Assembly (NCBI RefSeq): GCF_000350165.1
Contig: NZ_CAUI01000005.1
Coordinates: 62,001-126,000 of the forward strand
DNA: 64,000 nucleotides
Source of the DNA: Halanaerobium saccharolyticum subsp. saccharolyticum DSM 6643
GTDB taxonomy: Bacteria > Bacillota > Halanaerobiia > Halanaerobiales > Halanaerobiaceae
Direction of reading: 5' to 3'
Part shown: one piece after another, positions 18,234-27,004 of the stretch
How positions within the stretch are numbered: the stretch's first letter is position 1
Layout of the letters: each line of letters begins with the position of its first letter
Program-made: the position numbers and the translations under genes
The notes under the pieces: generated by a model
The model's database searches: none
What the model saw: only the letters and a program-made list of their open reading frames with translations
Told to the model about the DNA's origin: nothing

Positions 18234-18932
18234 ATGAAAATAAAAAATCTAAAGTTTTTAAAAGGTGCAAAAAAAGCAAAAGGGTTGACAGTTATTGTAG
18301 ATGTTTTTAGAGCTTATACAACAGCAGCTTATCTTTTTGATAGGCAAGCAGATAAAATTTTTATAGTCAGTAAAATTGAAACAGCTAAAAAATTAAAAAA
18401 AGTATTAGATGACCCTGTTTTAATTGGTGAAAGAAAAGGAATAAAGATAGCTGATTTTGATTATAACAATTCTCCTTATTTCATTTCCCAGCATGATTTT
18501 TCTGGCAAAGAAATTGTTTTAAGCACAAGTGCAGGCACTAAAGGTATAATTAAAGCTGCTGAGGCTGATGAAATTATTACAGGCAGTTTTGTTAATATAG
18601 CTGCTGCTGCAAGATATATAAAAAATAAAAATCCAGATATAATTTCAATTGTAGCAATGGGTAATAATGGGATAACAGAAGCAGATGAAGATGATTTATA
18701 TGTCCAAGAATTAAATAAATTATTAGAAGACAAAGAAATTTTAAGTCAAAATGAAATCAAAAATAGATTAAGAACACCAGCTGGAGATAGATTTTTTGTG
18801 GAATCAACCCAAACACAAATGCCTAAGGAAGATTTTGAGTACTGTTTAAAAATAAACAAATTTAATTTTGTTATTAAAGCTGAAAAAAGAGCTGAAGATA
18901 TTTATCAGTTAAAAAAAGAAGAGGTGAGTTAA
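18234..18932 (+). CDS. comB: ComB-like 2-phosphosulfolactate phosphatase family protein
   Basis: This protein of 232 residues belongs to the ComB family. Family motifs are VIVDVFRAYTTAAYL (20-34), the GERKGIKIADFDYNNSP segment and LSTSAGTKG. ComB in methanogens dephosphorylates 2-phosphosulfolactate in coenzyme M synthesis. Bacterial members mostly lack that pathway and their substrate is unknown. No other coenzyme M genes are in the window, so the name marks only family membership. AAAGGAG precedes the ATG. The next gene begins directly after the stop codon. Confidence 0.85.
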   Translation: MKIKNLKFLKGAKKAKGLTVIVDVFRAYTTAAYLFDRQADKIFIVSKIETAKKLKKVLDDPVLIGERKGIKIADFDYNNSPYFISQHDFSGKEIVLSTSAGTKGIIKAAEADEIITGSFVNIAAAARYIKNKNPDIISIVAMGNNGITEADEDDLYVQELNKLLEDKEILSQNEIKNRLRTPAGDRFFVESTQTQMPKEDFEYCLKINKFNFVIKAEKRAEDIYQLKKEEVS

Positions 18933-19217
18933 ATGCAAAAATTTTTAATTGTTTTAGTTGTCATTTTCGTCATTTTACTTTCTGCAGCTGTGACAAATCC
19001 TTCTCGAGAAGAATTTATAAACTGGGGAGTTGTAGAGATAAGGTCTCAAGCTGAAAATGATATTGAAAGAATTTTTGGAGGAGCAGTTGCTGCTCCGATG
19101 TTGGAATTACAAACAGAGTTGGATGATTATGTCTTTTTCACAATTTTTACTTTAGAAAAATCAGATAGCGAGGTAAAATATTTAGGAATATTTAACAGTT
19201 TTTTTGCTCTTGATTAA
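18933..19217 (+). CDS. Small secreted or anchored protein, DUF4359-like
   Basis: The protein has 94 residues. An N-terminal hydrophobic segment (4-20) could be a signal anchor or peptide, followed by TNPSREEF, which is the hallmark of DUF4359-type proteins (TNPs followed by a tyrosine or phenylalanine helix). The ATG adjoins the stop codon of comB with GAGGTGAG as ribosome site, so the genes are co-translated. The function of the family is unknown. Confidence 0.65.
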   Translation: MQKFLIVLVVIFVILLSAAVTNPSREEFINWGVVEIRSQAENDIERIFGGAVAAPMLELQTELDDYVFFTIFTLEKSDSEVKYLGIFNSFFALD

Positions 19218-19317
19218 AAATAATTTGACTTTAGAACTCAGTTTAATAAAATAATATATGGATAATTAAATAAGTTAATTTTATTTTAGCTATAATTCAG
19301 TTGGAGGAGATTATATA

Positions 19318-20256
19318 ATGGATGATTATTTAATTCGGGCAATCACAACTAATAAAGAAATTAGAGCTTTGGCAGTTAAATCTACGAACGTTGTCAGAGA
19401 AGCACAGGAGAGGCATCAAACTACCCCTGTTGCTACTGCAGCTTTAGGACGTGTCATTACGGGGGCGCTATTGACAGGCTCATTAGTTAAATCAGGTGAT
19501 GAGATTGTTCTAAAAATCGAAGGTACAGGTCCTGCCGGGAAAATTGTTGCAGATGCAAATCAAGAAGGAGAGGTAAGAGGATATATACAGAATCCTAAGC
19601 TTGATTTATATCAAACTGATTCTGGCAAACTTGATGTAGCAAAGGCTGTTGGAGCTGGTGAACTTTCACTGACAAAAATCATGAGAATGAAAGAGCCGTA
19701 TAAAGGCAGTGTACCATTAGTTTCTGGAGAAATAGGTGAAGATTTAACTTATTATTTTACTGCTTCAGAACAGGTTCCTTCTGCAGTTGGACTAGGAGTT
19801 TTAGTAGATACTGATCTTAGTGTTAAAGCTGCTGGCGGTTTTATTATTCAGTTATTACCAGATGCTGCTGAAGAAACAATAGAAATGTTGGAAAAAAATT
19901 TAGAAAATATAACATCAGTCAGTAAAATGATTGAAGGTGGAATGACTCCTGAAGAATTATTAACTGAGCTGCTGGGGGATATGGATTATAGAATAATGGC
20001 CCGCAAAGATGTTAAATTTAAATGCCGCTGCAGCAGAGAACGGAGTTTTGAATTAATAGCTGGTTTGGGTAAAGATGAAATAGAAGAAACTTTAGCTGAG
20101 CAGGGCGAAATAGAAGTACGCTGTCATTTCTGTAATAGCACTTATAATTTTAAAAAAGAAGAAGTCGAAGAGCTTATAAAAGAATTGGAAGCAAAAGAAA
20201 AGGAAATTCCTGAAGTCGATACTGATCAAATAATAATTGAAGAAAAAGATAATTAA
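19318..20256 (+). CDS. hslO: Hsp33 redox-regulated chaperone
   Basis: This cytosolic holdase is activated by oxidation. The 312 residues match the family with a C-terminal extension. The N-terminus DYLIRAIT is typical. The zinc-binding redox switch has CRC in KFKCRCSRE and CHFC in VRCHFCNST near residues 238-270, forming the CxC...CxxC set. The last 30 residues are highly acidic. GGAGGAG precedes the ATG at 19318. It converges with hflX across a shared bidirectional terminator. With the peroxiredoxin it points to protection from oxidative stress in an anaerobe. Confidence 0.97.
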   Translation: MDDYLIRAITTNKEIRALAVKSTNVVREAQERHQTTPVATAALGRVITGALLTGSLVKSGDEIVLKIEGTGPAGKIVADANQEGEVRGYIQNPKLDLYQTDSGKLDVAKAVGAGELSLTKIMRMKEPYKGSVPLVSGEIGEDLTYYFTASEQVPSAVGLGVLVDTDLSVKAAGGFIIQLLPDAAEETIEMLEKNLENITSVSKMIEGGMTPEELLTELLGDMDYRIMARKDVKFKCRCSRERSFELIAGLGKDEIEETLAEQGEIEVRCHFCNSTYNFKKEEVEELIKELEAKEKEIPEVDTDQIIIEEKDN

Positions 20257-20265
20257 AAAGAAAAA

Positions 20266-20297
20266 AGCAGAGAGCTATCACTCTCTGCTGTATTTTT
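20266..20297. terminator. Bidirectional terminator between hslO and hflX
   Basis: AGCAGAGAG (20266-20274) pairs with CTCTCTGCT (20281-20289) across a 6-base loop. A T run follows on the plus strand, and the preceding A run gives a U tract on the minus strand. It overlaps the last codons of hflX. Confidence 0.88.
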
Positions 20298-21504
20298 TTA
20301 GCTTTGCTGCTGTAGTTTTAGGTAGTAAAGCTTTTAAATATATATTGTTTTTTTGATATTTTTCTTCATAAACTTTTGCGTTATTATGAATTTTTTCTAC
20401 CCATCCAGCTTCAGAATAAGGAAGATCTAATTCTACTTCGATCATTTCCTTACTAATAAGTTCGTTCAATTTTTCAATTACAGAATTAAGGTTAATTCCT
20501 TTTAAGGCAGAAATAAAAAGTGCATTCGGATATATTATTTTTAAATCATCAAGCTTTGATTTTTCTAATAAATCAATTTTATTAAAAACTTTTATAATTT
20601 TGCAATTCGCATCCTTTAGGTCTCTAATTTCATTATTTACAACTTCCATATTCTTTTCCATTTCTGAGTTTGAAGCATCAATTAGATGAAGTATTATATC
20701 AGCATTTTCAACTTCTTCTAAAGTAGTTCTAAAAGAAGCCACCAATTGATGTGGGAGTTTATTTATAAAACCAACTGTATCACTTAGAATAATATTTTGA
20801 CCAACAGGTAGTTCCAACTGCCTCATAGTAGAATCTAAAGTAGCAAATAATTTATCAGCAGTATAGCTGTTTGTTCCAGCCAGCTTATTCATTAAAGTTG
20901 ATTTACCAGCATTAGTATAGCCGATAAGTGCTGCAAGAGGATCTTTACGGTTACTTCGTTGGACTTCTCGACTGGCCTTAATTTCTTTTAAATCTTCTTT
21001 GAGACGATGAATTTTCTTTTCAATACGACGCCGATCAACTTCAAGTTTACTTTCACCTGGACCTCTTGTTCCAATTCCTCCAGCAAGTCTTGACATCTCT
21101 ATGCCTCTTCCCTGAAGTCTTGGCAGACGATATTCTAATTGAGCCAGTTCCACCTGTATTTTGCTTTCGCGACTGTGTGCATGTCTGGCAAAGATATCTA
21201 ATATAACTTGAGCTCGATCAATTACTTTAATTTCAATTTCATCTTCTAAATTACGCTGCTGCACAGGTGATAATTCATTATCAAAAACTATCAAGTTTGC
21301 CCCAATAGTTTCTGCAGCTTCTTTAATTTCTCTTACTTTACCACTACCAATATAATAAGCGGGATCAATTTTGCGATCATGATAAGTCATTTTTAAAATA
21401 CATTCTGCACCAGCAGTTTCTACAAGAAGTTCTAATTCATTTAATTCTCCTTCATTTAGACCCACAAGAACTGCCTTTTCTTGCATGGATTGAATCTGGT
21501 ACAT
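20278..21504 (-). CDS. hflX: GTPase HflX
   Basis: This ribosome-associated GTPase splits or rescues stalled ribosomes under stress. The N-terminal HflX domain has DRAQVILDIFARHA and the Gly-rich RLAGGIGTRGPGESKLE. The G domain carries GYTNAGKST (G1), DTVGF (G3) and NKIDLL (G4). The length of 408 is usual. ATG at 21504 is the first in-frame ATG but lacks a ribosome site. AGGAG lies at 21549-21553 (complement), 8 bases before an in-frame ATT at 21540, which would add 12 residues. The start is therefore uncertain. A promoter with TATAAT is seen further upstream. Confidence 0.95.
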   Translation of the reverse strand: MYQIQSMQEKAVLVGLNEGELNELELLVETAGAECILKMTYHDRKIDPAYYIGSGKVREIKEAAETIGANLIVFDNELSPVQQRNLEDEIEIKVIDRAQVILDIFARHAHSRESKIQVELAQLEYRLPRLQGRGIEMSRLAGGIGTRGPGESKLEVDRRRIEKKIHRLKEDLKEIKASREVQRSNRKDPLAALIGYTNAGKSTLMNKLAGTNSYTADKLFATLDSTMRQLELPVGQNIILSDTVGFINKLPHQLVASFRTTLEEVENADIILHLIDASNSEMEKNMEVVNNEIRDLKDANCKIIKVFNKIDLLEKSKLDDLKIIYPNALFISALKGINLNSVIEKLNELISKEMIEVELDLPYSEAGWVEKIHNNAKVYEEKYQKNNIYLKALLPKTTAAKLKKYSRE

Positions 21505-21608
21505 ATTATTATCTTCATTTATTTCAAATTTATTATTAATATTATCATCTCCTATTTTACAAGTTTTAAAAGCAATAATTTTTGATATATACCTATCTTT
21601 CTAGTTCT

Positions 21609-21636
21609 ATTATAACATTTTTTAAAAAAATCTAAA
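21609..21636 (-). promoter_or_regulatory. hflX promoter (minus strand)
   Basis: On the minus strand TTTAGA and TATAAT (complement of 21609-21614) are about 16 bases apart. The -10 box is perfect and the -35 box weak. Confidence 0.5.
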
Positions 21637-21689
21637 AATATTAGTCTAAATCTTTGATAAAAAGCAAGAATTAATAAGATATAATATAG

Positions 21690-22010
21690 TAAAAGAGAGC
21701 TAATCTAATTTAAAGACTAATAATAATGTGAAACTAAACACTTTTGTGTTTGATAGTTATAGTACCATGTTATTCTATAAGTGTCAGTGAGTTAATGAGT
21801 TAAAAAACGAGAGAAGAACTATTTATTATTTTAATAATCAATAAATCGATTATATTTTTTACCAGACTTTGTTATAATCTTCACAATTAGTCCAGCAGGA
21901 GAATAATTAAGATTAAAGTTGGTAGTAATTTATAAGAGATTTATAATAAATTTGCCCAAATGCTAAAATATACTCTATGCAAAAGATGCTCTCCCCAGAG
22001 CATCTTTTTG
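21690..22010 (+). ncRNA. Candidate small RNA ending in an orphan terminator
   Basis: The stretch between hflX and the hydrogenase operon (21541-22116) holds no credible gene, yet it contains a very strong terminator at 21985-22009. TATAAT boxes at 21680 and 21873 could start transcripts of about 320 or 125 bases. Local hairpins occur at 21732-21758 and 21763-21780. I cannot match it to a known RNA family such as 6S RNA. It could also be an untranslated relic or a leader. Confidence 0.35.
21985..22009 (+). terminator. Strong orphan terminator upstream of the hydrogenase operon
   Basis: GATGCTCT (21985-21992) and AGAGCATC (21997-22004) pair perfectly around CCCC, with TTTTT after. The flanking GCAAAA and TTTTTGC extend the stem to about 14 pairs. 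No plus-strand gene lies before it for more than 1.7 kb. Confidence 0.9.
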
Positions 22011-22116
22011 CGCAGCAGAATATCGTAAAAAGTAAATATTTTTTTAAGATTGAAAAAATTAAGTAATTTTAACTTATTTAATTTTAAAATTTGTTTAAAA
22101 ATTAGGAGGAATAATT

Positions 22117-22365
22117 GTGGATGAAATAATAATTTGTGTTGGCAGCAGCTGTCATCTTAAAGGGGCAGAAAAAGTAATAGAAATTTTCAAAGAAGAGAAA
22201 GCAAAAAATAACTTAGATAATATTAAAATTTCGGGTAGTTTTTGTCAGGGAAACTGTACTGAAGGTGTTAATATAGAAATAAATGGACAAAAAATAGAGG
22301 CAGTTAATGAGGAGAATGCAGGAAAAATTTTTAAAAAGCATCTATTGTCTGATCAAAATGAATGA
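22117..22365 (+). CDS. Thioredoxin-like [2Fe-2S] ferredoxin (NuoE-type)
   Basis: This small electron-transfer protein of 82 residues resembles the [2Fe-2S] domain of NuoE or HydC subunits. The four ligands are C7, C12, C43 and C47 (CVGSSC and CQGNC). It starts with GTG after AGGAGG. Its end overlaps the start of the hydrogenase gene (ATGAATGA), so translation is coupled. It is the first gene of a five-gene operon and probably passes electrons to or from the hydrogenase modules. Confidence 0.88.
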   Translation: MDEIIICVGSSCHLKGAEKVIEIFKEEKAKNNLDNIKISGSFCQGNCTEGVNIEINGQKIEAVNEENAGKIFKKHLLSDQNE

Positions 22366-24091
22366 AACTTTAATTGTTCAGCCTGCAAGTTGTAAGGACT
22401 GTCATAAGTGTCTGCGCGAATGTCCGGTAGCAGCAATTGGATTTAAAGATAATCAGGCATTTATAATTGAAGAAAAGTGCATCTATTGTGGCAATTGCAT
22501 AAAAACTTGTCCTCAGGGAGCAAAAAGTGCCTTATTTGAAGAGGACAAATTGGAAGCTTTTTTAGAATCAGATAGCTATTTAATAGCTTCGTTAGCACCT
22601 TCATTTGCTGCTGCTTTTCCAGAGGTTGCCCCTGGTCAAATAATTAAAGCCTTAAAATTAATTGGTTTTGATTACATTGCTGAAACAGCAGAAGCTGCAG
22701 CTAGAGTTGTAAAAGAATTTACAAAGAGAAGAAGCAAAATGGATAGTTCACTTATAACATCCTGCTGTCCAGCGGTTGTAAATTTAATTGAAAAACATTA
22801 TCCTGAATTATTGCCTCAGCTAGCCCCTGTTCTTTCGCCAATGATGCTGCAGTCATCAGAATTAAAAAATAAGTTTGATAGAGCAAGAGTTGTTTTTATT
22901 GGGCCCTGTTTGGCAAAAATAGAGGAAAGCAAAAATGAAAAAAGAAGAAATTATAGACCAGATATTGTTATTAATTTTGAGCATTTACGGATGTTGTTAG
23001 AAAAAAAAGGAGTTGTGATTTCTGAGCTAGACTTAGCGGAAGTTGATCTTTCAGCTTCAGAATTAACTGCAGACTATGCTCTTTCCGGAGGAGCTGTAAA
23101 AGCTGCAGATTTGCTGCAGGCTGATCCAGGTTGTGGAAATAAAGCTCTGCATCTAAGCGGTCTGGATAACATAATCAATTTTTTAGAAGATTTTAAAAAA
23201 GACAAAGATAAAATAAAAGTAGAACTTGTAGAACTGCTTGCCTGTTCTGGAGGTTGCATTAATGGTCCTGCTATTAATAACGAGTTAAGTATTCCATTAA
23301 AAGAATTAGAAGTACATAATTATTTATCAGCTAAAAAAAGAACTAATGTTAAAAAAGAGAAATTGAATAACGAAATATCAATCAGACGAAAACATCAGAA
23401 CAAGAAAATGAATCTGCCAAAGGTGCCAGAGGCAGAAATTAGAAAAATATTAGCCTCGATTGCAAAAGAAAATAAGGAAGATGAAAAAGACTGTGGTGGT
23501 TGTGGTTATTCAAGTTGTCGAGAAAAGGCTGCAGCAGTTTATTACGGATTTGCGGAAAAGAAAATGTGTATACCCTACATGAAAGCAAGAGCTGAATCTC
23601 TTTCTCAAATTATTGTTGAATCATCACATAATGCGATAATAGTAGTCAATGATCAGATGGATATCCAAAAATTTAATCCAGTAGCTAAAGAATTATTTAC
23701 CCAAAAGAGTAGAAAGATAGAAGGAATGAAATTAGATAAATTTATTGACAGCAGTAATTTCAAAAAAGCCTGGAATCTTAATCAAAGGTTTATCCACCAA
23801 AAGTGTTCATATAAAAATAAAAGTATTATAGTTGATCAGACTATATTTGCTTTAAAAGAGCACAGGGTGATAGTTGGTATTTTAACTGATATTAGTGAAC
23901 AAGAAAAACAGAGAGAAAAAATGCAAAAAATGAAAGAAGTAGCAGTTGAAAAAACAAATGCTGTTGTTAATAAGCAGATGCAAATAGTGCAAGAAATAGC
24001 AGGTCTTTTGGGCGAGACAACTGTAGAAACTAAAGCAGCTTTAACAGAACTTGCCGACCTTCTACAAACAGGTGATGACAGATGGAATTAG
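22358..24091 (+). CDS. [FeFe]-hydrogenase-type protein with PAS domain (sensory or Hfs type)
   Basis: The 577 residues begin with two ferredoxin-like [4Fe-4S] motifs (CKDCHKCLREC at 12-22; CIYCGNCIKTC at 41-51). The H-cluster domain follows, with TSCCPA (134-139), GPCLAK (182-187) and ACSGGC (295-300), so all four H-cluster cysteines are kept. A further four-cysteine Fe-S domain (C379, C382, C387, C404) precedes a PAS domain (about 415-515) and a helical tail. I start at ATG 22358, where the ferredoxin fold begins; ATG 22307 is in frame and has GAGG before it. Such proteins are called sensory HydS, or belong to hfs-type operons. Confidence 0.88.
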   Translation: MNETLIVQPASCKDCHKCLRECPVAAIGFKDNQAFIIEEKCIYCGNCIKTCPQGAKSALFEEDKLEAFLESDSYLIASLAPSFAAAFPEVAPGQIIKALKLIGFDYIAETAEAAARVVKEFTKRRSKMDSSLITSCCPAVVNLIEKHYPELLPQLAPVLSPMMLQSSELKNKFDRARVVFIGPCLAKIEESKNEKRRNYRPDIVINFEHLRMLLEKKGVVISELDLAEVDLSASELTADYALSGGAVKAADLLQADPGCGNKALHLSGLDNIINFLEDFKKDKDKIKVELVELLACSGGCINGPAINNELSIPLKELEVHNYLSAKKRTNVKKEKLNNEISIRRKHQNKKMNLPKVPEAEIRKILASIAKENKEDEKDCGGCGYSSCREKAAAVYYGFAEKKMCIPYMKARAESLSQIIVESSHNAIIVVNDQMDIQKFNPVAKELFTQKSRKIEGMKLDKFIDSSNFKKAWNLNQRFIHQKCSYKNKSIIVDQTIFALKEHRVIVGILTDISEQEKQREKMQKMKEVAVEKTNAVVNKQMQIVQEIAGLLGETTVETKAALTELADLLQTGDDRWN

Positions 24092-25236
24092 TTTTTGAAG
24101 AGTTTTATAGATCTATACCAAAGTTTGGCGAAGAGGTGTGTGGAGATAATGTAGAAATTATAAAAAAAGAAAACAAAACTATTGTTGTTTTATCTGATGG
24201 TCTTGGAAGCGGTATTAAAGCTAACATTCTCTCGACTTTGACTTCTAAAATTGCTTCAGGTCTGCTTGAAAAGGAATTACCGTTAAAAGAAATACTTTCA
24301 ACTATTTTGGGAACACTCCCGGTGTGTGAACTTAGAGGAATTGCTTATTCAACACTGGCTTTTTTAATAATTGATCAAAATCAGCAACTCCGCTTAATAG
24401 AAATAGATAGTCCTGCCGCCTTTTTGTTTAGAAATGATAAGGTTGAAAAATTAGATTATCAGGAGTTTGAACTGGAAGGAAAAAAAATAAGAGAGTCTAA
24501 CTTTAAATTTCAACGTCAGGACCAGCTTTTTTTGGCCAGCGATGGAGTTACACATGCTGGAATTGGAGGTTTATTAAATTTTGGACTGGGTTGGGATGGT
24601 GTTGCAAGAGAAATTGAAAGAACAGTTAAGAAGAATCCAAAAGACTTAAAATACAGCATCAATAAACTGGTTAAGATTTTTAATACATTTTATGATAATC
24701 ATGCTGGTGATGATTTCACTATTATTGGAATGAAATATAGAAAAAAAAGAAAACTAAATATCTGGAGTGGTCCACCTTTAAAAAAGGAAGATGACAGCCT
24801 TTTAGCACAGAAAATTAATTCAGCAGAAGGTAAAAAAATTATTAGTGGAGGCACAACAGCTCAGATAGCAGCGCGTGAGTTAAATAAGAAATTAGAGCCT
24901 GGTCTTAAATATTATGATAAAGATATCCCTCCAACCAGCAAAATGGAAGGGTTTGATCTACTAACAGAAGGTTTACTAACTTTAAATAAGGTTCTTTCTT
25001 TGCTAAAAAAATATAAACCAGGCCAAATTCCAGTTGAAGGAAAAGATGGAGCTTCTAGATTCACACGTCTTTTATTAGAAAGTGATAGTGTTAATTTTTT
25101 TGTAGGCAGGGCTGTTAATGAATCACATCAGAGTTTGAATCTCCCAATTAATTTAGGTATTAGGAGTCAGATAATAAGTCGAATTTCTGAGCAGTTAAGG
25201 AGAATAAAAAAAGAAGTTAAAATTGAATGGTTTTAA
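24082..25236 (+). CDS. SpoIIE-family serine phosphatase of the hydrogenase operon
   Basis: This PP2C/SpoIIE-type protein phosphatase has 384 residues. The metal-binding motifs LSDGLGSGIKA (about 36-46), ASDGVTHAG and GDDFTII are intact, so it should be active. A further region follows the phosphatase domain (about 225-384). Its gene overlaps the end of the PAS-hydrogenase gene by 10 bases. Phosphatases of this kind sit beside sensory [FeFe] hydrogenases in clostridia and likely carry out the signalling output of that sensor. The phosphoprotein target is not apparent in the window. Confidence 0.88.
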   Translation: MELVFEEFYRSIPKFGEEVCGDNVEIIKKENKTIVVLSDGLGSGIKANILSTLTSKIASGLLEKELPLKEILSTILGTLPVCELRGIAYSTLAFLIIDQNQQLRLIEIDSPAAFLFRNDKVEKLDYQEFELEGKKIRESNFKFQRQDQLFLASDGVTHAGIGGLLNFGLGWDGVAREIERTVKKNPKDLKYSINKLVKIFNTFYDNHAGDDFTIIGMKYRKKRKLNIWSGPPLKKEDDSLLAQKINSAEGKKIISGGTTAQIAARELNKKLEPGLKYYDKDIPPTSKMEGFDLLTEGLLTLNKVLSLLKKYKPGQIPVEGKDGASRFTRLLLESDSVNFFVGRAVNESHQSLNLPINLGIRSQIISRISEQLRRIKKEVKIEWF

Positions 25237-25255
25237 AATAAAGGAGGTGGATTAG

Positions 25256-25495
25256 ATGTCCCAAAATATTCTGAAAATATGTATAGGAACCCCCTGTCAT
25301 TTAATGGGAGCTGCAGATTTAATGGAATCAGTAGAAGAGCTCGATAAAAGTTTGAGAGATAAAATTGAATTAAAAACAAGCCACTGTATTGATAATTGCT
25401 GTGACAAGGCTCCAGTTGCTGAATTCAATGGCAAAATTTATCAGGATTTAAACCCAGAAAAACTATATAAGATTATAAGTGATAATATAAGATAG
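25256..25495 (+). CDS. Second thioredoxin-like [2Fe-2S] ferredoxin
   Basis: The protein has 79 residues. It shares the fold and cysteine pattern of the first gene in the operon: CIGTPC (C9, C14) and CIDNC (C44, C48), with an extra C49. It begins with ATG after AAGGAGGTGG and lies 19 bases after the phosphatase gene and 11 before the next hydrogenase gene. The two small ferredoxins are probably dedicated partners of the two hydrogenase-type proteins, one each. Confidence 0.87.
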   Translation: MSQNILKICIGTPCHLMGAADLMESVEELDKSLRDKIELKTSHCIDNCCDKAPVAEFNGKIYQDLNPEKLYKIISDNIR

Positions 25496-25506
25496 GAGAT
25501 GTTAAA

Positions 25507-26928
25507 ATGAGCATAAATACTATTTCTGAGGTTGTTAAATTAAAAAGGAGACTATATGTTGAGTTATTGAGACTCGTTCAAGCCGGAAATTTAATAGAAG
25601 GAATATCTAATTTATCAAAAACAATGATTACTAAAGATTCTCCTCGTTACAGATGCTGTGAATTTAAAGAGAGAGCAATTTTTGATCAAAGAATAAAAGC
25701 GGTGTTGGGCTTTAATATTGCCGAAAATAAGGAGAAAACTCTAAAAGAATTGGCATCTTCACTGCCCAGTCAGGTGGAAAATAGAAAAGTAGTTGAAGTA
25801 ATTGAGACAGCTTGTGATAGCTGTCCGATTGACAAATATATTGTTACAGATGCCTGCAGAAATTGTGTTGCCCATAAGTGTGTTAATGCTTGTCCTGTAA
25901 ATGCTATAGTGATTATCCAAAATAAAGCCTATATTGATCAAGGTAAATGTATAGAATGTGGGAAATGTGCTTCTGCCTGCTCTTATAATGCTATTTTAGA
26001 AAACCAGCGTCCCTGCACTAGAGCCTGTGAACTTGATGCTATTAGTTCTGATTCAAATAGACAGGCAAAAATTGATAGAGATAAATGTGTTAGCTGTGGC
26101 AGCTGTATATTAGCCTGTCCTTTTGGTGCGATAACTGAAACAAGTGATTTAGTAAAAGTTGCACTTGAATTATATTTAAATAAGACTAAATTAGCTGTTA
26201 TGCTGGCTCCATCATTTGTTGGACAATTTGGCTATCATCAAAGTGCAGCTAAAATCAAATATGCATTAAAAAAAATTGGCTTTGCTAAGATAATAGAGGT
26301 TGCTGCCGGCGCAGAAATAACAGCTGCTGCAGAAAGTGAAGAGTTAGAAGAAAAAATTGAAGCCGGTGAAACTCTACTTTCTTCTTGCTGTCCAGCTTTT
26401 AAATCAATGGTCGAAAATGAGTTTGAACAAATTTCTGATTTGATTTCTGCTACTGATTCCCCGATGGCTGTTACAGCTAAAAGAATTAAAAAAGAAGATA
26501 ATGAACTGAAAACAATTTTTATTGGACCCTGTATAGCAAAAAAAGAAGAAGCTTTAGAAGATGAAAATGTTGACTATGTTCTAACATTTGAAGAGTTAGT
26601 TGCTTTATTTACTGCTTATAATATTAATTTAGCCGAATTAAAGAAAGAAGAAAAAATGAATGATGCTGGAAATTTAGGACGACAATTTGCTTTTGCTGGT
26701 GGTCTGAAAAAGTCTATTAGAAAACTTTTAGATTCTGATTATGAAAGTAAACAGGTAGATGGCCTGGCAGAATTGAAAAAGGAACTTTATTTAATTAAAG
26801 CGGGGAAAAACAATTATAGTTTTTTGGAAGGGATGGCCTGTGTTGGTGGTTGTATTGGTGGTCCTGCTACTATGATTAATCGGAATAAAGCAAAAAAAAT
26901 AGTACAAGAATTTGCCGATGATGAATAG
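25507..26928 (+). CDS. [FeFe]-hydrogenase large-subunit-type protein
   Basis: The protein has 473 residues. A long N-terminal region with CDSC and further cysteine motifs leads into ferredoxin-like clusters (C117-C129, CIECGKCASAC at 148-158, CVSCGSCILAC at 194-204). The H-cluster domain has SSCCPAF (292-298), GPCIAKKEE (340-348) and ACVGGCIGG (444-452). It lacks a PAS domain, unlike its paralogue, and so may be the catalytic partner. The five-gene set resembles the hfs operon known from Thermoanaerobacterium saccharolyticum, where it is important for H2 formation. The assignment as catalytic is inference. Confidence 0.88.
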   Translation: MSINTISEVVKLKRRLYVELLRLVQAGNLIEGISNLSKTMITKDSPRYRCCEFKERAIFDQRIKAVLGFNIAENKEKTLKELASSLPSQVENRKVVEVIETACDSCPIDKYIVTDACRNCVAHKCVNACPVNAIVIIQNKAYIDQGKCIECGKCASACSYNAILENQRPCTRACELDAISSDSNRQAKIDRDKCVSCGSCILACPFGAITETSDLVKVALELYLNKTKLAVMLAPSFVGQFGYHQSAAKIKYALKKIGFAKIIEVAAGAEITAAAESEELEEKIEAGETLLSSCCPAFKSMVENEFEQISDLISATDSPMAVTAKRIKKEDNELKTIFIGPCIAKKEEALEDENVDYVLTFEELVALFTAYNINLAELKKEEKMNDAGNLGRQFAFAGGLKKSIRKLLDSDYESKQVDGLAELKKELYLIKAGKNNYSFLEGMACVGGCIGGPATMINRNKAKKIVQEFADDE

Positions 26929-26942
26929 TTTTGATCATTATG

Positions 26943-26971
26943 TTGACACATTTTATAATTTATAATAAAAT
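26943..26971 (+). promoter_or_regulatory. Promoter of the Fur-controlled ABC importer
   Basis: TTGACA (26943-26948) and TAAAAT (26966-26971) are 17 bases apart. The Fur box lies directly after the -10 box. Confidence 0.7.
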
Positions 26972-26974
26972 TAG

Positions 26975-26993
26975 ATTGAGAATCATTTTCAAT
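26975..26993. promoter_or_regulatory. Fur box
   Basis: ATTGAGAATCATTTTCAAT is a 9-1-9 inverted repeat with 8 of 9 matching pairs. It fits the classical Fur consensus built from TGATAAT/ATTATCA half-sites. It covers the transcription start, the ideal place for iron-dependent repression. Confidence 0.8.
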
Positions 26994-27004
26994 TTTTATA
27001 TTTA

